From Rhodococcus sp. ARC_M6 (GTDB taxonomy: Bacteria; Actinomycetota; Actinomycetes; Mycobacteriales; Mycobacteriaceae): 64,000 nt of DNA. Every line of letters begins with the position of its first letter. The first letter of the stretch is position 1. The notes beneath the pieces were generated by a model. That model saw only the letters and a list, made by a program, of their open reading frames with translations. It was not told the origin of the DNA and did not search any database. Below are positions 57,051 through 64,000 of this stretch, piece by piece. The DNA lies in NCBI RefSeq assembly GCF_022810305.1, contig NZ_JALGQH010000002.1, forward strand, positions 248,001-312,000, given 5' to 3'. A program made the position numbers and the translations under genes.

Positions 57051-58280
57051 ATGAGCGACGAGCCGGACCAACAGTCTCACGAGAGTGATCTACATCACCG
57101 TAGATGGCACCCGTTGCGCCGTACCGGTCAATTGATCGGGCGCACTCTCAGCAAGGCGTGGGACGACTCGATCTTCGGGAAGGCCGCAACCGCTGCGTTC
57201 TGGCAAACCTTGTCACTCGCACCGTTGCTCCTGGGACTGCTCGGCATGATCGGTTATATCGGCGGCTGGTTCGGCCCCAACACGGTCGAGATCATCGAAT
57301 CGAAGATCGTCACCTTCAGCGGAACGATCTTCAGCGAAAGCGTCGTCGATCAGATCATCAGGCCGACGGTCACGGATATCCTCCAGCGCGGTCGGCCCGA
57401 CATTATTTCGGTGGGTTTCCTGCTGTCACTGTGGGCCGGGTCCTCGGCCATCTCGACGTTCGTCGATTCGATAGTCGATGCTCACGGCCAGCAAGACGCA
57501 CGCAACCCGATCTGGCAGAGAATCTTCGCGTTGCTGCTGTACGTGATGTTCCTGACCATGGCGGTGTTCACGCTGCCGTTGGTCGCACTCGGCCCCACGA
57601 TGATCGGCCGGGCACTCCCACCGTCCTGGTACGAAGTTGGCTCACATTTGGTCGACACTTTCTACTATCCCGCGGTCGGCCTACTGGTGATCATCGGTCT
57701 CACGACGCTCTACAAAGTCGCCTTGCCCAAGTCACTGCCGTGGCACCGACTTCTCGCCGGGGCGCTGGTGGCGGGTGTGTTCTTCATGGCGGCAAGTACG
57801 GGTCTTCGCTGGTACCTAGGATTTGTGTCGAGCGCCGGATACACGTACGGCGCCTTGGCGACGCCGATTGCTTTCTTGCTTTTTACGTTCTTTCTCGGTT
57901 TCGCGGTGGTGCTCGGTGCCGAGTTCAATGCCACGGTCCAAGAATTCTGGCCGGCGCGCGCGACCCGCATGGAACAGGTCCGCGAGTGGCTTGTCGCGCA
58001 ACAGAGCGACGACGACGACGTCGGCCCGGTGGCAAGCCTGACATGGCGTCTGACTACCAGCCCCATCCGCATCTCCGGCGACAAGGCCGACCCTGCGACG
58101 GTTCCCTCGTATGGGCGGCCGCGGAGTCTGCGCGCGAATTCGGACACGACGAACCCGGCGGTCGATGTCGAAACTGTCGATCCGCCGAGTTCGGATTGTG
58201 TGTCAGATCACGCAGAGCAGGATCACTCGCCGCTAGATCACGCGGAGCGCGATCACTCGCCTTTACGTAGTCCTTCGTAG
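57051..58280 (+). CDS. YihY/BrkB-family membrane protein (Rv2707-like)
   Basis: 409 residues from ATG 57051 with GGAG upstream. Six membrane segments with the YihY pattern: AATAAFWQTLSLAPLLLGLLGMIGYIGGWFG, FLLSLWAGSSAISTFVDSIVDAHG, YTYGALATPIAFLLFTFFLGFAVVLGAEFNA. The C-terminal 110 residues are hydrophilic and end in two copies of a ten-residue DHAE(Q/R)DHSPL unit. Function unknown. Its 3' end overlaps the convergent DUF3039 gene by 28 bases. Confidence 0.87.
   Translation: MSDEPDQQSHESDLHHRRWHPLRRTGQLIGRTLSKAWDDSIFGKAATAAFWQTLSLAPLLLGLLGMIGYIGGWFGPNTVEIIESKIVTFSGTIFSESVVDQIIRPTVTDILQRGRPDIISVGFLLSLWAGSSAISTFVDSIVDAHGQQDARNPIWQRIFALLLYVMFLTMAVFTLPLVALGPTMIGRALPPSWYEVGSHLVDTFYYPAVGLLVIIGLTTLYKVALPKSLPWHRLLAGALVAGVFFMAASTGLRWYLGFVSSAGYTYGALATPIAFLLFTFFLGFAVVLGAEFNATVQEFWPARATRMEQVREWLVAQQSDDDDVGPVASLTWRLTTSPIRISGDKADPATVPSYGRPRSLRANSDTTNPAVDVETVDPPSSDCVSDHAEQDHSPLDHAERDHSPLRSPS
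58206..58265. repeat. 30-bp tandem repeat at the end of the YihY gene
   Basis: Two near-identical 30-base in-frame units (58206-58235 and 58236-58265) that encode DHAEQDHSPL and DHAERDHSPL. The second lies partly in the overlap with the DUF3039 gene on the other strand, so duplication there could also affect that gene's end. Confidence 0.8.
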
Positions 58281-58489
58281 ACCTTCTTGCAGTCGGGGCA
58301 GACCGGCGATCCAGGTTTCGCCGATTTGGTGACGGGAAAGACTTCACCGCACAGCGCGACAACATGGGTGCCCATGACGGCGCTTTCAGCAATCTTGTTC
58401 TTCTTCACGTAATGGAAGAACTTGGGGGTGTCGTCGTCGGTTGTTTCGTCTGTGGAAACGTCGGGACGTTCCTTGGTTTGAGTGCTCAC
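58253..58489 (-). CDS. DUF3039 protein (Rv2708c-like)
   Basis: 78 residues from GTG 58489. The body TPKFFHYVKKNKIAESAVMGTHVVALCGEVFPVTKSAKPGSPVCPDCKKVYEGL is the whole DUF3039 domain, with a Cys in LCGEVF plus a CPDC pair that could bind zinc. GGAGGG sits directly before the GTG, which is a very short spacing, so the start is the least certain part. Function unknown. The end overlaps the YihY gene. Confidence 0.8.
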   Translation of the reverse strand: MSTQTKERPDVSTDETTDDDTPKFFHYVKKNKIAESAVMGTHVVALCGEVFPVTKSAKPGSPVCPDCKKVYEGLRKGE

Positions 58490-58574
58490 CCCTCCAATAA
58501 TGCCGCCTCCTTCGCGGGGATGCGACCGACGGGTCGTGTGTGCAATTGTCGGCCGAGAGTGGAACAGTGGACCC

Positions 58575-58934
58575 ATGGCACGAAATGGCGCGTTCGGCGA
58601 GTCCGACGAAGCCGGAACACCCGACAATCCCGTACTGATTACCGCAGCACAGCTCTCCGTCGAAGAGCAGCACAAAGCGCGAGTCCGGAAGTACATGACG
58701 ATCATGGCCTTCCGCTTCCCCGCCTTGATCTTTGCCGCCATCGCCTACGGCATCTGGGAAAACGGCTGGGTCTCGATGCTCATCATCGGTGCGTCCATCC
58801 CGCTCCCCTGGATCGCGGTCCTGATCGCCAATGATCGTCCCCCGCGAACCAAGGACGAGCCCAGCCGTTACGACGGCCCACGGCACAACTCCGGGGCCCT
58901 CGAAGCAGGAACACACCACACGATCGAAGGTTGA
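58575..58934 (+). CDS. DUF3099 membrane protein (Rv2709-like)
   Basis: 119 residues from ATG 58575. DUF3099: ITAAQLSVEEQHKARVRKYMTIMAFRFPALIFAAIAYGIWENGWVSMLIIGASIPLPWIAVLIANDRPPR, with two membrane segments (about 40-58 and 65-82) and a hydrophilic tail. Function unknown. Divergent from DUF3039 across 85 bases and followed by a methyltransferase gene after 38. Confidence 0.85.
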   Translation: MARNGAFGESDEAGTPDNPVLITAAQLSVEEQHKARVRKYMTIMAFRFPALIFAAIAYGIWENGWVSMLIIGASIPLPWIAVLIANDRPPRTKDEPSRYDGPRHNSGALEAGTHHTIEG

Positions 58935-58972
58935 CTCGCGTCCACTGACGGTGCACCTGCGAGAATGCTCGA

Positions 58973-60460
58973 GTGAGAAGCGAAACACTCCTGTCCATCA
59001 CTCCGGCACTACGTACCGCCTTGCGTCGCAATCAGTTCGACACCGGAACCCTTCTGGAAACCTTGGGTCCGGAAGCTCACGCTGCCCTGGGCCGCAGTGA
59101 GCCGGTTCCCGTTCGACGCGCCAGCCGCGAGCACGGTGATCTCGGTGTGCTCGTTCGGCTGTTCCTTCTCGCCGACGACTGTCCGCGCTCAGATGTCGAA
59201 GCTGCCCTGACGCCGCTGAGCGTCGACGATGCCATCGACGCGGGACTGCTCGAAGGTGACAACTCCGTCGTGCGTGCAGCGGTCGATCTACGTCCCCTCG
59301 ACGTCGGTGCCGGAGATCGCTGGGTGATCTCGGACCTGGACGGTGGAATTCGCCGGACGCAGGCCACAACGAGTGATCACGTTCTCGGCGTGGGACATGC
59401 ATCGCTGTCACTACTGCAGGCAACACCGACCGCACGCGTCGGCAGTGTTCTCGATGTGGGTACCGGCTGCGGAATCCAGGCTCTGCATGCAATGACTTAC
59501 GCAGATTCGGTGACCGCGACGGACATCAACCAGCGAGCGATCGATCTCACCGCCGCCACCATGGCGCTCAACGGCCTCGACGTCGAATTGCATCAGGGTT
59601 CCTGGTTCGAGCCGGTGGAGGGACGCACCTTCGATCAGGTTGTCGCGAATCCCCCGTTTGTCGTCGGCGAGGCGCGGGTTCACCACACGTACCGCGACTC
59701 GGGACTAGATCTCGACGGCGCCAGCGAATTGATGATTTCTCGTTCCATCGACTACTTGAACCCAGGCGGCACGGCAGCACTGTTGGCGTCGTGGGTGCAC
59801 ATCGAAGGCGAAGACTGGCGATCACGCATCGCGTCGTGGCTGCCGGCGCACGGCGTCGACGCCTGGGTGGTTCAGCGCGACGTCGCGGATCCCGCTCTGT
59901 ACGTCGGAACCTGGCTCAAGGACGGTGGCCAGGATCCTCGCGATCCGGCGACGGAGGCTCGTGCCAACGCCTGGCTCGACCATCTCGAAGAGTCACACGT
60001 CGAAGGTGTCGGCTTCGGGTTCGTCTTCCTGCGCCGTACCGACTCTCCGACCGACTTGATGGCCGAGGACCTTCTGCAGGGCTTCTCCGACCCGCTCGGC
60101 CCCGAAGCCCTGGCCTACTTCGATCGCGTCGCGTGGCTGCGCGAGCACGATGTACTGCAGGAACGGTTTGTCGTCGATCCGAATACTGCACTCGAACGCG
60201 TCTACCTGCCGGGTGAGGAAGGGTGGCAGCAGGTGGTCACCCGAGTCCACCGCGGCAACGGCCCACATTGGCAGCACGAGATCGACGATCTGGGAGCCGC
60301 TCTTCTCGCGGGCCTGCGTGCCGACGGTTTGGTCGTAGCGGAGTTGGTGGAACTCCTCGCTGCGGCCAACGGTGAAGACCCCGAAGTCCTGAGCGGCGGG
60401 GTCGTCAGCCTGTTGCTATCACTGGTTCGTCACGGATTGGTGTTGCCCGTCACAAATTGA
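58973..60460 (+). CDS. Class I SAM-dependent methyltransferase with N-terminal extension
   Basis: 495 residues. The N-terminal 150 residues are a family-specific helical domain (ALRTALRRNQFDTGTLLETLG). Then comes the Rossmann core VGSVLDVGTGCGIQALHAM, DINQRAIDLTAATMALNG, and FDQVVANPPFVVGEARVHHTY with the N-P-P-F motif of N6-adenine or glutamine methyltransferases. The C-terminal 200 residues have no recognised domain. The NPPF/Y motif suggests a protein-glutamine or nucleic-acid amino-group target. GTG start; upstream of sigB. Confidence 0.87.
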   Translation: MRSETLLSITPALRTALRRNQFDTGTLLETLGPEAHAALGRSEPVPVRRASREHGDLGVLVRLFLLADDCPRSDVEAALTPLSVDDAIDAGLLEGDNSVVRAAVDLRPLDVGAGDRWVISDLDGGIRRTQATTSDHVLGVGHASLSLLQATPTARVGSVLDVGTGCGIQALHAMTYADSVTATDINQRAIDLTAATMALNGLDVELHQGSWFEPVEGRTFDQVVANPPFVVGEARVHHTYRDSGLDLDGASELMISRSIDYLNPGGTAALLASWVHIEGEDWRSRIASWLPAHGVDAWVVQRDVADPALYVGTWLKDGGQDPRDPATEARANAWLDHLEESHVEGVGFGFVFLRRTDSPTDLMAEDLLQGFSDPLGPEALAYFDRVAWLREHDVLQERFVVDPNTALERVYLPGEEGWQQVVTRVHRGNGPHWQHEIDDLGAALLAGLRADGLVVAELVELLAAANGEDPEVLSGGVVSLLLSLVRHGLVLPVTN

Positions 60461-60556
60461 GTTCCGATCAGGTTGCAGATTTTCGAGTTCTCAGCAACTT
60501 CTCAGGACGAGAACGGGAACACTGCAGTTCAGGGCGCTTTCGGAGAATTCGCTGCG

Positions 60557-60583
60557 GGAACTTATCTGGAACTCTCACACGTT
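60557..60583 (+). promoter_or_regulatory. Candidate ECF-type promoter of sigB
   Basis: GGGAAC-like -35 (GGAAC at 60557-60561) and CGTT -10 (60580-60583) separated by 18 bases, the arrangement recognised by SigE/SigH-class ECF sigma factors. It ends 36 bases before the sigB ATG. This agrees with stress induction of sigB known from mycobacteria. Confidence 0.55.
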
Positions 60584-60619
60584 GAACCTTGTGAGAGACC
60601 GCCGATAGGGAGGCAAGTC

Positions 60620-61597
60620 ATGACAAGCCCCAGCACCACTACTCGCATTCGCCCGAGCGCTGCGGATCTGGACGCCCAGAGCCCGTCCGCAGACCTGGTT
60701 CGTGTCTATCTGAACGGAATCGGACGCACCGCGCTGCTGACAGCAGCCGACGAGGTCGAACTGGCGAAGCGAATCGAAGCGGGGCTGTTCGCCAGCCACG
60801 TTCTCGCCACGGGAAAGCGCCTGACAGTCGCCAAGAAGAGGGATCTCGCAACGATCGTTCGTGAAGGTCAGTCCGCGCGGAGCCACTTGCTCGAAGCCAA
60901 CCTGCGACTGGTCGTGTCCTTGGCCAAACGCTATACAGGACGCGGTATGCCCTTGCTGGACCTCATCCAGGAAGGCAACCTCGGACTCATCCGAGCGATG
61001 GAAAAGTTCGACTACGCCAAAGGCTTCAAGTTCTCGACGTACGCAACGTGGTGGATCCGTCAGGCGATCACCCGCGGTATGGCTGATCAGAGTCGCACCA
61101 TCCGGCTCCCAGTCCATCTCGTGGAACAGGTCAACAAGCTTGCCCGCATCAAGCGTGAACTGCATCAGCAACTTGGACGTGAAGCAACAGACGACGAGTT
61201 GGCCGAAGAGTCGGGCATTCCTGCCCACAAGATTGCCGATCTCCTCGACCACAGCCGCGACCCGGTAAGCCTGGACATGCCGGTGGGCAGCGACGAAGAA
61301 GCTCCCTTGGGTGACTTCATCGAAGATGCCGAAGCAACGTCAGCCGAGAACGCCGTCATTGCCGGTTTGCTTCACAGCGACGTCCGCAGCGTGCTCGGCA
61401 CTCTCGACGAGCGTGAACAGCAGGTCATCCGTCTGCGCTACGGTCTCGACGACGGCCAGCCTCGCACCCTCGATCAGATCGGCAAGCTCTTCGGACTCTC
61501 CCGTGAGCGTGTCCGCCAGATCGAACGTGAGGTCATGGGCAAGCTTCGGGTCGGCGATCGCGCCGAGAAGCTGCGCTCGTACGCCGACGCCAGCTGA
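60620..61597 (+). CDS. sigB: Principal-like (general stress) sigma factor SigB
   Basis: 325 residues from ATG 60620 with AGGGAGG upstream. All sigma-70 regions are present: 1.2 ([33 protein letters not shown]), 2 ([57 protein letters not shown]), 3, and 4 ([37 protein letters not shown]). It lacks the long N-terminal tail of SigA, and sequence and position fit SigB (Rv2710). No ideR gene follows; instead a minus-strand acetyltransferase gene. Confidence 0.95.
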   Translation: MTSPSTTTRIRPSAADLDAQSPSADLVRVYLNGIGRTALLTAADEVELAKRIEAGLFASHVLATGKRLTVAKKRDLATIVREGQSARSHLLEANLRLVVSLAKRYTGRGMPLLDLIQEGNLGLIRAMEKFDYAKGFKFSTYATWWIRQAITRGMADQSRTIRLPVHLVEQVNKLARIKRELHQQLGREATDDELAEESGIPAHKIADLLDHSRDPVSLDMPVGSDEEAPLGDFIEDAEATSAENAVIAGLLHSDVRSVLGTLDEREQQVIRLRYGLDDGQPRTLDQIGKLFGLSRERVRQIEREVMGKLRVGDRAEKLRSYADAS

Positions 61598-61621
61598 TCC
61601 AGTCAGTACATAAAGCCAAAG

Positions 61622-61667
61622 ACACCGGCCCGGTTCGTTTCCACTCGGAAACGGATCGGGCCGGTGT
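61622..61667. terminator. Bidirectional terminator between sigB and the Pat-type gene
   Basis: A roughly 21-bp stem (61622-61642 with 61647-61667, with G-T pairs) and a 4-nt loop, between two convergent stop codons. TTGTG follows on the plus side. Confidence 0.85.
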
Positions 61668-61678
61668 TGTGCGTTATC

Positions 61679-64000
61679 TCAGCGCAAGCGACGCGGTCCT
61701 AGATCCACCGCACTCGGCTCCGGCCCGATTCGCACCCTCGCATCAGTGATCTCCGCTCCGACCGCCGACGCCAGGACCGGTTCGCAGGCCATTTCCCGGA
61801 CCTCCGGAATGTCGTCAGCCAGCGTCGAAATCCGCTGAACCAAATCGACCAGTGCAGCCTTGTTGACCGGGACGGCGTTTCGGTATCCGGAGAGCAGCGG
61901 CGCTGCCTTGGGCGCATCGATCAGTTCGGTCGCAGCGTCCTCGGTGAGCGGTAGGACGCGATAGGCCCGGTCGCCGAGCAGATCCGAGATGACTCCGGCC
62001 AAACCGAACGAGATCAGCGAACCGAACGACGGGTCGTCCTGCACAGCCACCACACACCCGATTCCCTTCGGCGCCATCTTCTGCACATGGAGGAGCGGCT
62101 CGCCCGACGCCGCAGCCAGATCGCTGTACGCCAGTCGAACCGAATCCGGACCCACCAGGTCCAGACGGACCCCGCCGAGATCGGGGCGGTGCCGCCACAG
62201 TTCACCGGTGGCCTTCACCACGACGGGATAGCCCAACGCGTCGGCTGCCTCGACGGCTTCGTCCTCGCTCAGTACCGAACGGAATTCGACGACGTCGACC
62301 CCGTAGCAGGCAAGGAGCGCTGCCGCTTCCACGTCGGAAAGCCAACGGCCGGGCGAATTTTCGAGCCAATCCGCAACCATGGCGCGAGCACGCTCCGAGT
62401 CGATTCCCGCCGGCCGAACCACCTTCGACGCAGGCTTGCTTCGCCATTCCGCGTAGCGCCAGGCCCGCGCCAATGCCAGTGCGGCGCGTTCGGGCCCCGG
62501 ATAGGAAGGTACCGATCCGCGGGTGGGGTTGCCGGCGTCGTCGCGGATCGTCAGCACTTCCGGCACACCCTCCGCAGCGAGGAAGGTGGTGAGAATCGGC
62601 TTGTCCGATCCGGCGACGGCGTCCTTGAGGGCCTTGGCAAACGGCTCGACCGGGATGGCGACGGGCGGAACGAAGACGGCAATAACCGCGTCGACGTCGA
62701 AGGAGCCGAGGGCGTCACGGACCGCGGACGCGAAGAGTTCCGGACTGGCCTGTGCACCGAGATCGATCGGATCGCTGACTTGAAGGCCCTCACTGCGAGC
62801 GGCGTCGGCCGCGAGTACACCGAGGGCTGTGGAATTTCCGATGACTGCCAAACGCGGACCGGCAGGCAGCGGTTGATACCCGAACAGCAGTGCGCAGTCG
62901 AAGAGTTGAGAGATCGATCCGACCTGGATGACGCCGGCCTGCTCGAACAGCGCACGGACTACAGAATCGTCGATCTCCACACCGGTTGCCGCCAGGACCG
63001 GCGGGACGGCGTGGCGGCCACTCTTGACGGCCACGATCGGCTTCTTTCGCGCCACCCGCCGAGCGATGCGGGAGAACTTCCGTGGGTTACCGAAGCTCTC
63101 CAAGTACAGGAGCACTACTTCGGTGGTTTGATCGGAATCCCAGTACTGCAGAAGGTCGTTGCCGGATACGTCGGCGCGGTTTCCAGCAGAGACGAAGGCG
63201 GACAATCCGATTCGACTGCGAGCAGCCTCGTCGAGGATGGCAATTCCGAGTGCGCCCGACTGACAGAAGAATCCGACGTTGCCCGCTGCGGGCAGGACCG
63301 GTGCGAGCGTCGCGTTCAATGAAATCGACGGATCGTTGTTTGCAACACCCAGCGCATTCGGGCCGATAAGTCGCATACCGTGCGCCCGGGCAGCGTGGAC
63401 AAGTTTACGTTCGGATGCCCGACCGTCCGGGCCGCTGTCACTGAATCCGGAGGACACCACGACAAGCGCTTTGACGCCCTTGTCCAGGCAGTCGTCGAGG
63501 ACCGAGTTGATGGATTCGGCGGGAACCGCGACCACGGCCAGATCAACATCGTCCGGAATCTCGCGAACGGTCTTGTAGGCGCGAACTCCGTGGACGGAAC
63601 GATGTTCGGCGTTGACCGGGTAGACCGGCCCCGTGAAACCGCCGCGCAACAAGTTCGTCAGAACCGCATTGCCGACCTTCGCCGGATCGGCGGACGCACC
63701 GATCACCGCAACCGATCGAGGGCGCAGAACGTTGCCCATACTTCGGGCTTCTGCCGCGCGTTCACGCGAATTACGTACGGAAACCAGAGCTTCCGTCGGG
63801 TCGATCGCAAACTCCAGACGCAGCACTCCCCCGTCGAATGATCGACTGACCTGATACCCGGCCTCCCGGAACACCGTCACCATGTTGCGGTTCTCCGAGA
63901 GCACCTCGGCCACGAACATCGTCAGACCGTTCTCCGCTGCAGCAGCAGCCAGGTATTCGAGCAGAATCGGCCCGAGGCCGCGGCCCTGATGGGCGTCGGC
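61679..64000 (-). CDS. Pat-type GNAT / acyl-CoA synthetase-like fusion, 5' end beyond the window
   Basis: At least 773 residues; the reading frame is open to base 64000, so the start lies outside. The visible N-terminal part is a GNAT motif A (HQGRGLGPILLEYLAAAA) followed by MFVAEVLSENRNMVTVFREAGY. Then comes an NDP-forming acyl-CoA synthetase-like region: CoA-binding PRSVAVIGASADPAKVGNAVL, a ligase-type second domain, and a C-terminal ATP-grasp. Where active synthetases have the phosphohistidine motif SHTGALAG, this protein reads VLAATGVEIDD with no His, which points to a regulatory, not synthetase, role. Similar to Pat lysine acetyltransferases with the GNAT domain at the N-terminus, which acetylate acyl-CoA synthetases. 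Confidence 0.82.
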   Translation of the reverse strand, partial: ADAHQGRGLGPILLEYLAAAAAENGLTMFVAEVLSENRNMVTVFREAGYQVSRSFDGGVLRLEFAIDPTEALVSVRNSRERAAEARSMGNVLRPRSVAVIGASADPAKVGNAVLTNLLRGGFTGPVYPVNAEHRSVHGVRAYKTVREIPDDVDLAVVAVPAESINSVLDDCLDKGVKALVVVSSGFSDSGPDGRASERKLVHAARAHGMRLIGPNALGVANNDPSISLNATLAPVLPAAGNVGFFCQSGALGIAILDEAARSRIGLSAFVSAGNRADVSGNDLLQYWDSDQTTEVVLLYLESFGNPRKFSRIARRVARKKPIVAVKSGRHAVPPVLAATGVEIDDSVVRALFEQAGVIQVGSISQLFDCALLFGYQPLPAGPRLAVIGNSTALGVLAADAARSEGLQVSDPIDLGAQASPELFASAVRDALGSFDVDAVIAVFVPPVAIPVEPFAKALKDAVAGSDKPILTTFLAAEGVPEVLTIRDDAGNPTRGSVPSYPGPERAALALARAWRYAEWRSKPASKVVRPAGIDSERARAMVADWLENSPGRWLSDVEAAALLACYGVDVVEFRSVLSEDEAVEAADALGYPVVVKATGELWRHRPDLGGVRLDLVGPDSVRLAYSDLAAASGEPLLHVQKMAPKGIGCVVAVQDDPSFGSLISFGLAGVISDLLGDRAYRVLPLTEDAATELIDAPKAAPLLSGYRNAVPVNKAALVDLVQRISTLADDIPEVREMACEPVLASAVGAEITDARVRIGPEPSAVDLGPRRLR

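Overview
The window is high-GC actinobacterial chromosome, almost certainly a Rhodococcus (most likely the R. erythropolis/qingshengii group). Evidence: the gene order follows the mycobacterial block Rv2669 to Rv2710 (GNAT, ZapE-like ATPase, RibD-like reductase, lipoprotein hydrolase, aftC, msrB, then chdC-hemY-hemE, DUF3000, RNase D, dxs, tRNA/rRNA methyltransferase, APC permease, the two TrkA genes, DUF3159, OB-fold protein, DUF3710, dut, DUF3093, DUF4193, cei, suhB, ppgK, sigA, YihY protein, DUF3039, DUF3099, sigB). There are many GTG starts, arabinan and wax-ester genes, and a coproporphyrin-dependent heme pathway. Synteny is from memory of the M. tuberculosis map, not from a search.

Layout: 1-956 holds six tRNA genes (Val-CAC on minus; Gly, Cys, Val, Gly, Val on plus, with Gly-GCC and Val-GAC each present twice). 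1042-4404 is accessory (free-standing LeuA regulatory domain, GH1 beta-glucosidase, MFS). 4474-10164 is core (aftC envelope operon). 10180-15853 is an accessory insertion between msrB and the heme operon: a compact type VII-like cassette (YbaB-like, WXG100-like, CpnT-N-like, small zinc-ribbon membrane protein), a DHFR-fold protein and a cytosolic BisC-type molybdoenzyme. 15865-19011 is the heme operon. 19869-21323 is a wax ester synthase preceded by a perfect KstR-type operator. 22788-30969 is a second insertion (fadA-fadB, secreted YVTN propeller, IdeR-controlled siderophore-binding lipoprotein, SRPBCC protein, sugar porter). dxs follows, then a third insertion (glutaminase-STAS-cNMP fusion, SIMPL protein, MarR/MFS efflux pair). 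37940-51894 is core again (RNA methyltransferase, K+/amino-acid transport control, dut, cei, suhB, ppgK, sigA). 51950-56794 is a fourth insertion (dead tyrosine phosphatase, KhtTU-type K+/H+ antiporter, DUF952, helicase). 57051-61597 ends in sigB, and the window closes inside a Pat-type acetyltransferase gene.

How it fits together: the core genes serve envelope building (aftC, cei, suhB for inositol lipids, dxs for isoprenoids), heme synthesis, nucleotide hygiene (dut), polyphosphate-driven glucose phosphorylation and primary/general-stress transcription (sigA, sigB). The insertions add lipid storage and beta-oxidation, iron uptake, sugar and drug transport and a possible secreted ESX effector. 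Regulation visible in sequence includes KstR, IdeR, CRP-like and MarR-type sites and an ECF-type promoter at sigB. The best candidate for something undescribed is the four-gene type VII-like cassette at 10755-12743, whose large protein has a CpnT-like N-terminal half but no toxin domain that I recognise.
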